Position numbers and translations under genes: made by a program
Notes under the pieces: model-generated
What the model was told of the DNA's origin: nothing
The model's database searches: none
What the model saw: only the letters and a program-made list of their open reading frames with translations
Shown: in pieces, positions 7,116-15,104 of the stretch
How positions within the stretch are numbered: position 1 is the first letter of the stretch
Layout: each line of letters begins with the position of its first letter
Assembly: GCA_964415795.1 (NCBI GenBank)
Contig: CAYQBN010000020.1
Location: 1-34,894 of the forward strand
DNA from: CALITV01 sp964415795
Lineage (GTDB): Bacteria > UBP6 > UBA1177 > JAKLFG01
Reading direction: 5' to 3'
DNA length: 34,894 bases

Positions 7116-9213
7116 ACCTCATCCCCAACTGGTCCATGAAGAATGTCCACTCCATCGCTGCTTCGGCGATGCGCGCTTCGGTTCCTTTTCCTTGGCCATG
7201 CCCCGCATTGGTTTCGACGAAAAGCAGAATCGGTGTCTTTGCGGCGTTCGCCCACTGGAGCGCCGCTGCCATTTTCTTGGCGTGGAAAGGATGAACGCGT
7301 GAATCGTGCTCGCCGGCGGTGAACAGTACCGCAGGATAGCGTTCTCCCTGCCGAACATGGTGATAGGGTGAATAGCGATAAAGCCACTGGAACTGTTCTG
7401 GATTGTCTGCTGAACCGTACTCGCTCACCCAGTAGCGTCCAATGAGGAACTTATGGAAGCGCAACATGTCGAGGAGCGGCACCGCCGAAAGGGCCGCCGC
7501 GAAGAGTTGCGGCTCACGCGTTACGAGCGCGCCGGTGAGGAGACCGCCATTGGATCCGCCGTAGATGCCGAGCGTTGCGGGGCTCGCCCATCTTTCGGTG
7601 ACAAGCCAGCGCATCGCGTCGGCAAAGTCGTTGAAACAGGTCTCCTTCTTGTCGAGCATGCCGGCGCGGTGCCATGCCTCGCCGTATTCGCCGCCGCCGC
7701 GGATATTGGCGACCGCGAAGATCCCGCCCCGTTCGATCCATGCCCAGTTCGCCGGAGAGAAGTGAAGCGGGTAACTGACATTGAACCCGCCGTATCCGGC
7801 AAGCACGGTGGGATTCTTGCCGTTTCTTTCGACATCCCTTCGGCGGACGATGAACATCGGTATATTGGTGCCATCGGAAGCAGGATAGAACACCTGTTCG
7901 GTCGTTATCGTCGCGGGGTCGACCGGGACATTCGCGCGAAAGAATTCGCTGGTCCCATTATCAGGCGTCCAGCGGAGTATCGTGGGAGGATAGGCGTAAC
8001 TCGAAAAGGAGACGAAGAGCTCCTTCTCGTCCGGGAAGCCTCTCATCTCGTGCACCGAGCCGAGCGTCGGCAGATCGAGGGTGGCGATGTTCTTCCCCGT
8101 GAGATCGAATATCGCGATCCGCGAAGCGACATCATGGAGGTAATGGACCGCGATGTGTTCCCCAGTTACGGTGAATGAGTCGAGGATGTCCTTGTCGTGA
8201 GTCGGAATGAACTCTTCCCACGCAAGCGTTTCGGTGTCGATGCGCAGTATCTTCCAGTTGAGCGCGCCGTCCCGATCGGTACGAAGGTATATCTTTCCGC
8301 GAAAGATCTCTCCCTCCCAGATGTTGTCGAAGTTGTCTACGATCGAGCGGGTTGTCTTCAATTGCGTGTCATAAAGGGTGATCCGTGCTTTGCCCGACGA
8401 CCCTTGGTACTCGAGGACGAGAAGCCATCGTCCCGTTTCGTCACTCGTCGAGATGATGATACCCTCTTGGAGCGTCGCTTTTGCGATGATCTCGTCGTTC
8501 GCGGGATCGTTACCGATGCGGTGAAAGCGAACCGACTGATCGGTATCTGTTTCACCGGCGCGGTCGCCATCGAGTTTTCGGGTGTAGAAGAAACCGCTTT
8601 CATCGGGGAGAAAACTGACGGCGGCATAGCGACAACCGGGGATGAGAAGCCCGGTTTCCTTGCGTTCTACCACATCGTAGAGGTGGAGGACCGATTGCTC
8701 GGAACCGTTTTCCGAAAGGCCGTAGGCGACATACCTGCCGCTTGGCGAGACATACCACCAGTCCATAGCGATGGTTCCCTTCGCAGAGAGGGTGTTCGGA
8801 TCAACGAGAACGGCATCGGATCCGTTCTCGCGCAGGTAGAGAACCGGCTGGTTCTGGAGCCCGCTCGTCTTGCGGAAAAAGAGTTTTCCTTTGCGTGGCA
8901 CCGGCGGTTGCATCTTGTCGAAGTTCCACAGTTCGGTGAGCCGCTTTTTAAGCGGTTCATAGTGAGGGAGCGATTGGATGTAGCGCAAGGTAAAGGCATT
9001 CTGCGCCTCGGTCCACGCCTTCACCGCTGGGTCATCGGTCGCTTCGAGCCAGCGATAGGGGTCGGCGACCACGACACCGTGAAGCGTTTCGATCAGATTC
9101 TCGCGTTTCGTGTCGGGGTAGGGGGGTAGTTGCCGTTGCTGGTGCGAAACGACCGGGCCGCGCCAACAGGAGACAACGAGAAAGACGGCGGGAAGGAAAT
9201 AAAAGAACTTCAT
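7114..9213 (-). CDS. Prolyl oligopeptidase family serine peptidase (S9A), predicted lipoprotein
   Basis: A 699-residue serine peptidase that cleaves short peptides after proline. It has an N-terminal seven-bladed propeller lid (about 80-430) and a C-terminal alpha/beta hydrolase domain. The catalytic triad is visible: S554 in GGSNGG, D637 in GEHDSRV and H672 in NAGHGQG. The oxyanion-side strand VLAGYGGFNVSY is also present. Length fits S9A. I chose the ATG at 9213, not the in-frame ATG at 9249, because it has an AGAGAGG ribosome site and begins a lipoprotein signal peptide, MKFFYFLPAVFLVVSC, with a lipobox ending at C16. The enzyme is therefore likely tethered on the periplasmic side of a membrane. 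The activase gene lies 71 bases upstream on the same strand. The substrate is unknown; salvage of proline-containing peptides is plausible. Confidence 0.94.
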   Translation of the reverse strand: MKFFYFLPAVFLVVSCWRGPVVSHQQRQLPPYPDTKRENLIETLHGVVVADPYRWLEATDDPAVKAWTEAQNAFTLRYIQSLPHYEPLKKRLTELWNFDKMQPPVPRKGKLFFRKTSGLQNQPVLYLRENGSDAVLVDPNTLSAKGTIAMDWWYVSPSGRYVAYGLSENGSEQSVLHLYDVVERKETGLLIPGCRYAAVSFLPDESGFFYTRKLDGDRAGETDTDQSVRFHRIGNDPANDEIIAKATLQEGIIISTSDETGRWLLVLEYQGSSGKARITLYDTQLKTTRSIVDNFDNIWEGEIFRGKIYLRTDRDGALNWKILRIDTETLAWEEFIPTHDKDILDSFTVTGEHIAVHYLHDVASRIAIFDLTGKNIATLDLPTLGSVHEMRGFPDEKELFVSFSSYAYPPTILRWTPDNGTSEFFRANVPVDPATITTEQVFYPASDGTNIPMFIVRRRDVERNGKNPTVLAGYGGFNVSYPLHFSPANWAWIERGGIFAVANIRGGGEYGEAWHRAGMLDKKETCFNDFADAMRWLVTERWASPATLGIYGGSNGGLLTGALVTREPQLFAAALSAVPLLDMLRFHKFLIGRYWVSEYGSADNPEQFQWLYRYSPYHHVRQGERYPAVLFTAGEHDSRVHPFHAKKMAAALQWANAAKTPILLFVETNAGHGQGKGTEARIAEAAMEWTFFMDQLGMR

Positions 9214-9284
9214 GGGACACCTCTCTCCGTTCACTGTCGTACGAATCACTGTAGCGTGTGCGTAAACAGGGTAAAGAAAAAGCC

Positions 9285-12200
9285 TTATGTGTTTCGTGAT
9301 CCTTTCGGCGCGTAGCGATTCACATTGGCGGCGAAGACCTCAATACGCGAGATGGTATTTGGGGGATAGGGCTGGCCATCGTTCTCAAGTGCGATGACGG
9401 GATACCCTTTCCGTTTGGCCCACGGAGCGTAGACGCCCTCGATGAGGCGCCCCGGAAGGCACCCGAAGGGGGCGATGATAGCGACACCGGCATAGCCGTC
9501 GTTCATCCCTTCGGCGGCGACTGCCGGTGAGACGGTCGCTTCGCTTTCGAGTTCGGGCGAAACGAACTCACGGGCGCCGAATCCAAGCGCATGATCGAGA
9601 TCGCTCGGTGCCTCGGGAAAAAGACCGGTGGGCAGGAGCGTGTCGAGTATCTTTCGTTCGACGCGGTGCATCCACCACTGTTCGATTCCGAGCACGGTGC
9701 GGCGGCGCACCCAGTCGGGGCGGAACATTACCGACAATCCTTCCTCGCGGCGGCGGCGAGAAAGAAGGTATTTCTGTGACCAGTCGGTGTAGTGTATCCA
9801 CTCGCTGATGCCAGTCGCCTTGGGGAAAATGTCGTTGGCGATGAGAAGATCGAATATCTCCTGCGTCGAGAAGGAATCGCGCCGGACATAGATCTCGCCG
9901 ACGATAAGAACCTTGCGGAGATCGGCAAGTGTCCGTCGTTTAGGGATCGCGGCGAGCCGCACCGCCGCATTGGCAAGAGCGCGATCGAGCGCCCGGGTGT
10001 TCCGTTGGGCCGCCGCCGCAAGAATCGTCTGCCACACTTCATGGAAGACCTTGAGACCCTCTGCGGGGTCAGCGGCGAGCAGGCGGATGCCGGTGCGGAT
10101 GTCGGTGAAGCAGTCGGAGATCACGATGCCGCGCCACATGTCACGTGCGAAAGTGCGGCCGATCTCGCGGTAGGAGTTGTTGCTGTCACCGGCGACGACG
10201 AGCACATTCTCGAAACCGAGGTCGGCGAAGAGCCGCTCATAGAAGACATGGTACTGTCCCGTGCGACAGGGACCGGTCGTGCTGGGAACATAGATGAGTC
10301 GTATCTCGTTCGGATCTTGCGACGGGTATTGTTCGAGATACTGAAGGACGGTGCCGAGGACGAGGAGGGCCGGTATGCACTCTTTGCCCGAGGCGACATT
10401 GCGCGCCAGTTGTGTCGATCGGATGTCCGGTGTCGGGAGATGTTCTGCCCGTATCCCTTGTTTGCGTGTCATGGAGACGGTTATTTCGACGGCGAGATCG
10501 CCGAGCGACGGCCAGATGAGCGTGACGCGCGGATCACGGAGGCCGATCGTTTCCCCGCTCTTCTCTTCGACGACGACGAGATCCTGCCCCCTATGTTCGA
10601 TATGATAGCGCCGCTTGGATGCCGTGTCGGGAAGGTGCGCCGCGTGGCGGCGATAACTTTCGACGATGTCGAGGAACGCTTCGATGCGGGTGTCTATGCC
10701 GGCATCGGCGGTGTGCGAGTCTATTTCGAGTATGAGGTATGGTTTGCGCCCCATCATCCAGCGCAGGTAGTGGAGCATGAACGAATCGGGAGCGCAGGAA
10801 AAGTTCGATATCCAGACAAGGTAGAGGTTCGGCGTCTCTTTGACGCGACGCACCGTTTTCATGTCCTGTTGGCCGTAGTGCCAGTACATGTTGGGGAATA
10901 TTTCGGTATCGGGATCATAGACGAGGTCGTAGGGAACCACCGTGACACCGCGCGAGAGCAGTTTGCGCGGAATGCCCATGTTCGCGTCACGGGTAAAGGC
11001 GTTGTAAGGGCGGCCGAGGAGTGCCACATAGAGCCGATCGGGATTGGCGTGCATCTCGGCGCGTATCTCTTCTCCTTTTCGTCGGTAGGCATCGAGAAAA
11101 TCACGGTAGTGCGCGATGGCGACATCGTAGGCATGGGCACCTTCCTGTCGCGGGAAGCCGAGTTGTTCGGCGACCGTTTCGAAGGTGGCGCGGCTCTTTT
11201 CCCATCCGTCACGGAACGAGACGACCGGTTGGAGCACCTTCGTTTCGTCAAGTGAGAACGCTTTTCGGGCGTAGTAGGGAAGTCCTTGGGTGAGCGGGCA
11301 GGTACAGGCCTCGCGGGAGGCGGGGTCAAGCGTAGGCATGTCGCGGAAGTGGGGAAGGAAAAGGTAGTCGACGCCTCGTTTGAGGAGGTCGCCGATCGCG
11401 CCGTGAGCGATCTCGGCTGGGTAGCAGTAGTTGCTTTCCTGTCGTTGGACCCCTTCGGGGAGGATCGATTTGGAGAGGACGGTCCTGACGCCGAGGGTAT
11501 GGAAAAAGGTGGCGTAGAAAGGCCAGTGCGAGTGGATCGAGAAGGCGACGGGTACGCCGACTACTTTGTCTGTGCGCGGTACGAGCGAGTCTGGGGCGGG
11601 GGCCCAAACGGAGAAGATCTGTTCGGTGCGCCACGCGACAAGATCGGTGACGCCCGATTCGTCGAACGAGGAACGGCGTCGGGCGCCGGTGTATTTGGAG
11701 CAGCGGCCGCCGAAGGGGTAGCGTTTGCCGCCCGCTTCGAGATTGCGGATGGGGCAGAGGTTCTCGCAGGCGCGGCAGACGAACTCTCCGCGGTGTATGA
11801 TCTCCTTTTCGATGAGCTCATCGAGGTCGAATGACCCGGCGGGAAGGAACCCTTCGTCGTGTTTCATCTTGGCGAGTCGCGCCACTCCGAAGGCCCCCAT
11901 AAGTTCGGGATCTGGAGGAACGGCGATCTTTTTGCCAAGCAGTTGCGCGAAGGCGAGCGGGACGGCCGGATTCTTCGCGACGCCGCCTTGGAGGACGATA
12001 CGGTCGCCGATCGATCGGTTGCCGACGACCCGGTTGAGATAATTCGAGACGATCGAGAAGACGAGTCCAGCGACGATGTCGCTTCGTTCGGCCCCCTGCT
12101 GGATCGCCTTGCGGATGTCGCTGTTGATGAAGGCGGAGCAGTGCTCGCCGAATTTGAGCGGCGCCTTCGCCTGCAGGGCGACCGGTCCGATGTCCTCGGC

Positions 12201-13544
12201 GTGCGAGATGTCGAGATCCCCTGACGCCGATTCCTCGAGGAACGATCCGGTTCCTGCCGAACAGGCCTCGTTCATCGCATAGTCTATCGGCACGCCGTTG
12301 TTGAGAAGGACATACTTCGCATCCTGTCCGCCGATCTCGAAGATGGTGTCCACTTCGGGCACAAAGCATGCGGTACCGACGGCATGGGCGATGATCTCGT
12401 TGTACACGCCGTCAGTGCCGGCGAAAACGCCAAGCAATTCGCGCGACGATCCGGTCGTTGCCGCGAGGGCGATGCGTGGTTTCAGATCGCCGATCTGGGT
12501 TCTTATCTCGCGGAGCGACTTCTTGAGCGCTTTCACCGGGTCGCCATGGGTGCGACCGTAATGGGCGGCGACGATCTCCAAGGTGTCGCTATCCACAAGG
12601 ACCGCCTTGGTCGTAGTGGAACCTCCGTCTATGCCTAGAATATAGGTCGCGTCGGGGCGCGGTGTTCCGCGACGCGACGCGTGATAGGTCACTTGGTCGC
12701 GAAAGGTTTCGAGTGGCTGGTAAAACCCATAGTCGGCGCGGGTGCGCGGAGATATGAGATCCCGTTCCCCCGGCAAGATGACCCCGTGTGACCGTGCGAG
12801 GACTGCGGCGCCGAATGCCTCGAAGTAGGGCGCCATTTCAGGAACGAGGAAGGAGATGCGGGGGTATCGTTCGCGAAGAAAAGCGACGATGTGCCGGTTG
12901 CGCGTCACGCCGCCGATAAGGAGCACTTCGCCATCGCTCACACGCGCCTTGAGCAGGAACTCGGCCACCTTGTCGGCCATCACCTTCGAGAGAGACAAGG
13001 CGATGTCGCCGCGGGTCGCCTCTCCCTTGTTGAGGCGATGGGTGCAATCGGATTTCATGAAGACCGAACAGCGCGACGAGAGATTGACCACCTTCGCCCC
13101 TGCGACGGCATGATCCAGATCGTCGAGCGACAGCGCCATCCGTCCCAGCTGTTGACGGAAGAACTCTCCGGTCCCCGAAGCGCACTTGTTGCCGGCATAA
13201 GAGGTCTGAATGTGACCTTCCTCGTTAAGAAGATAGACGACGAGGTCCTCTCCTCCCATTGAAACGACGGCGCGTGGTCGTATCCCCATCGTGCTGATGC
13301 CGGCTTCGATGGCGATTGGCGCGATGATGTCGGGGAGACGCAGGCGTTTTCTTCCGGTACCGCCGGTTACCATGGTGAGCGGTACTTGTCCCTGTCGAAC
13401 AGCGGTCTGTTCGAATGCCTCGGAGAGTGCTGTCTCGAAGTCACCCTCGTGAGAGAGTATCGCGACGCGACGAGAACCGTCCTCTTCGATGACGCAGGCT
13501 TTTATGCTCACCGATCCGATGTCTATGCCGAGTGTCCGTGCCAT
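9285..13544 (-). CDS. Acyl-CoA dehydratase activase-type protein: duplicated ASKHA ATPase fused to DUF2229/HgdB-like regions
   Basis: A 1419-residue protein of the BadF/BadG/HgdC (CoA-enzyme activase) superfamily. Classical activases are ATP-driven one-electron donors to 2-hydroxyacyl-CoA dehydratases or benzoyl-CoA reductases. Two ATPase domains are in tandem, starting GIDIGSVSIKA (6-16) and GIDGGSTTTKA (304-314). Each keeps the Cys pair that holds a bridging 4Fe-4S cluster in homodimeric activases: C121 (CASGTG) with C159 (CSVF), and C428 (CSAGTG) with C469 (CSAF). A Cys cluster C590, C593, C597, C615 follows, then a DUF2229-like region (about 640-870) and a C-terminal part resembling dehydratase subunit B (GKECIPALLVLGT; TTGPCRTGQYH). 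Such giant fusions are known and widely annotated, but their reaction is not established. No separate dehydratase subunits are adjacent. The ATG at 13544 has a modest AGGGG site. The protein is probably oxygen-sensitive. Confidence 0.9.
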   Translation of the reverse strand: MARTLGIDIGSVSIKACVIEEDGSRRVAILSHEGDFETALSEAFEQTAVRQGQVPLTMVTGGTGRKRLRLPDIIAPIAIEAGISTMGIRPRAVVSMGGEDLVVYLLNEEGHIQTSYAGNKCASGTGEFFRQQLGRMALSLDDLDHAVAGAKVVNLSSRCSVFMKSDCTHRLNKGEATRGDIALSLSKVMADKVAEFLLKARVSDGEVLLIGGVTRNRHIVAFLRERYPRISFLVPEMAPYFEAFGAAVLARSHGVILPGERDLISPRTRADYGFYQPLETFRDQVTYHASRRGTPRPDATYILGIDGGSTTTKAVLVDSDTLEIVAAHYGRTHGDPVKALKKSLREIRTQIGDLKPRIALAATTGSSRELLGVFAGTDGVYNEIIAHAVGTACFVPEVDTIFEIGGQDAKYVLLNNGVPIDYAMNEACSAGTGSFLEESASGDLDISHAEDIGPVALQAKAPLKFGEHCSAFINSDIRKAIQQGAERSDIVAGLVFSIVSNYLNRVVGNRSIGDRIVLQGGVAKNPAVPLAFAQLLGKKIAVPPDPELMGAFGVARLAKMKHDEGFLPAGSFDLDELIEKEIIHRGEFVCRACENLCPIRNLEAGGKRYPFGGRCSKYTGARRRSSFDESGVTDLVAWRTEQIFSVWAPAPDSLVPRTDKVVGVPVAFSIHSHWPFYATFFHTLGVRTVLSKSILPEGVQRQESNYCYPAEIAHGAIGDLLKRGVDYLFLPHFRDMPTLDPASREACTCPLTQGLPYYARKAFSLDETKVLQPVVSFRDGWEKSRATFETVAEQLGFPRQEGAHAYDVAIAHYRDFLDAYRRKGEEIRAEMHANPDRLYVALLGRPYNAFTRDANMGIPRKLLSRGVTVVPYDLVYDPDTEIFPNMYWHYGQQDMKTVRRVKETPNLYLVWISNFSCAPDSFMLHYLRWMMGRKPYLILEIDSHTADAGIDTRIEAFLDIVESYRRHAAHLPDTASKRRYHIEHRGQDLVVVEEKSGETIGLRDPRVTLIWPSLGDLAVEITVSMTRKQGIRAEHLPTPDIRSTQLARNVASGKECIPALLVLGTVLQYLEQYPSQDPNEIRLIYVPSTTGPCRTGQYHVFYERLFADLGFENVLVVAGDSNNSYREIGRTFARDMWRGIVISDCFTDIRTGIRLLAADPAEGLKVFHEVWQTILAAAAQRNTRALDRALANAAVRLAAIPKRRTLADLRKVLIVGEIYVRRDSFSTQEIFDLLIANDIFPKATGISEWIHYTDWSQKYLLSRRRREEGLSVMFRPDWVRRRTVLGIEQWWMHRVERKILDTLLPTGLFPEAPSDLDHALGFGAREFVSPELESEATVSPAVAAEGMNDGYAGVAIIAPFGCLPGRLIEGVYAPWAKRKGYPVIALENDGQPYPPNTISRIEVFAANVNRYAPKGSRNT

Positions 13545-13649
13545 CTCTTGCCCCTATTCAGGTAACCATGTCCGAACAAAACGGAACCTTGCAAAACGGA
13601 GGAGTGTTGTCAAGAAAAGGGGGTGTGCGATAACGCACGAAACGGTGCG

Positions 13650-15104
13650 TCAGTGAGTTACCTGAAAACTTTGGAAGAGCGCTTGGTAAGTGCGCGGCGG
13701 GAGACGATAGTGCTGTTCTGCCGGCAGGTGAGAGAGTGCGGCGGCGTTGAATCTTGCCGTTCCTTGGTATTCCATCCGATCGGAGAGCAGGATCACCTGT
13801 GCCTCGTCGTAACTGTTGTGAAATCCGCCAATAGAACAGGCAAGCAGGCGCTTCTTGTTGACACGGAGCATCTGTCCTGGCGGGTAGATGCCGAGCGTTG
13901 CGTAGAGTCCTTTCGCGGCCGAGGTGAAGAAGGCTTTCTTCTTCGCGGTCATCTCGAATATCCGGTCGAGCGCCTGTACGCGGGAAAGCGGTTTTCCGGG
14001 GTTCCATGGCCACCAGCGGGTCACGATATCGTAGTAATCGCATACCTTGACGATTTCGACGAGCGGTGTGGCATAGGCGCCGTTTTCCGATCCCTGAACG
14101 AGACCGCGAAAATCGTAGGTTTCGTGGTGCGATGCCGCGGCGACGGCCGCTTCCATCATCGAGAAACTGAGCGAGTTGAGGCGGCTCAGGATCGCAAAAC
14201 CGTTCTCGGTGTGTATGTTCTTCATGTCGCGCTGATCCTCTTCGGGGATCCCGATATCGTGGAGATACGCCGCGATGCCGACGGTGGCGAGTTGTCGCTT
14301 GGGGACACCGAGCCGCACCGCCGTGGCGAGCGCGAGTATCGTCGTGTTTGCCGCATGGGTGGCGAGGTACTGTTTCTGGTAACTGTCGAGCGAGGCGAGG
14401 AACAACAGATGGTAAATCTGGTTGTCCTCTTCTGTATCGAGAAGGAGATCAACGAGGTTCTGCACATTGCGGGTCGCTTTTTTGAGGGGAAGCGGCTGTT
14501 TTTGGGCGGCCTTTTTGCGGAATAGGGCGTAGTCGGTTACCAAATTACGGTATACTTGCCGCGCTTTTTGTGGTTTGTCTATGATGGGTGGCAACTGATC
14601 GAGTGCTGGATTGTAGACAGCGATACGAATGGAAGAAAGGCGTGCGGTTACCTCTTGCTCCAGTTTCCGGAATCCCTCTTCGGTTCCGGGGGTTCCGGGA
14701 GTGATATTGCGAGTGAGTTGACAAAAAACGATGAGATCACGAGGTGTTACCGACGATGAGAACTCTATTTCTCCGACATACAGCGAGAGGAATATCTGAG
14801 TAAGCATGTCGAGATAGTCCTCGCCGCCGCGCCGTCCTTTGAGCCGTTGCTCGTTGATGACGACATCGGTACCGTTGTAGCCGAAGGTAATGGAGGGAAG
14901 GGTCTTGAAGAAGAAGCGAAATATCTCCATCAACTTCTCGACCGATTTCTGGACAGCGTCGTTCTCCTCGCCGTACATCTTGAGCGCTTTCCAGAGAGCG
15001 AAGAAGGATGCGGCGAAATCGTAGCCACGCTGTTTGATGTTCTCGTCGACTGCCGTAAGGAAATTACGCGCCGCCTCACGGCCTTGTATGCGGGTGTCGG
15101 CCAT
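13650..15104 (-). CDS. Degenerate HD-GYP/HD-domain protein with N-terminal domain shared with its neighbour
   Basis: A 484-residue cytoplasmic protein with no signal peptide or membrane segment. The C-terminal half is an HD-GYP-like fold: H250 (THAANT), H282-D283 (YLHDIG), H298 (IHTENG), H326-H327 (SHHETYDFRG) and D356 (KVCDYYD). The metal-binding His/Asp are kept, but HDIGK reads HDIGI and the GYP signature is replaced by FRG, so c-di-GMP hydrolysis is uncertain. The N-terminal region (about 30-134) resembles residues 32-133 of the HEAT-repeat protein encoded just upstream. Both end in a strand of the form GEIEF or REIYF, then a T-x-x-[DE][LI] helix. The ATG abuts the TAG stop of the HEAT gene with no gap, so translation is probably coupled. 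The function may be phosphodiesterase or a signalling scaffold; no DNA-binding or receiver domain is present. Confidence 0.75.
   Translation of the reverse strand: MADTRIQGREAARNFLTAVDENIKQRGYDFAASFFALWKALKMYGEENDAVQKSVEKLMEIFRFFFKTLPSITFGYNGTDVVINEQRLKGRRGGEDYLDMLTQIFLSLYVGEIEFSSSVTPRDLIVFCQLTRNITPGTPGTEEGFRKLEQEVTARLSSIRIAVYNPALDQLPPIIDKPQKARQVYRNLVTDYALFRKKAAQKQPLPLKKATRNVQNLVDLLLDTEEDNQIYHLLFLASLDSYQKQYLATHAANTTILALATAVRLGVPKRQLATVGIAAYLHDIGIPEEDQRDMKNIHTENGFAILSRLNSLSFSMMEAAVAAASHHETYDFRGLVQGSENGAYATPLVEIVKVCDYYDIVTRWWPWNPGKPLSRVQALDRIFEMTAKKKAFFTSAAKGLYATLGIYPPGQMLRVNKKRLLACSIGGFHNSYDEAQVILLSDRMEYQGTARFNAAALSHLPAEQHYRLPPRTYQALFQSFQVTH

Noticed and set aside
9792..11255. A 487-codon open frame on the plus strand opposite the activase gene
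   Set aside because: It lies wholly inside a gene with clear iron-sulfur and ATPase motifs, and the translation looks like low-complexity charged shadow sequence.
13600..13612. TTGACA on the reverse strand as a promoter of the activase gene
   Set aside because: No acceptable -10 element at 15-18 bases; too weak to list.
13633..13650. Hairpin overlapping the HD-gene stop codon (ACGCAC / GTGCGT) as a terminator
   Set aside because: The T-run on the minus strand is about 13 bases beyond the stem and interrupted, so it does not fit an intrinsic terminator; a role in separating the HD gene from the activase gene remains possible but unsupported.
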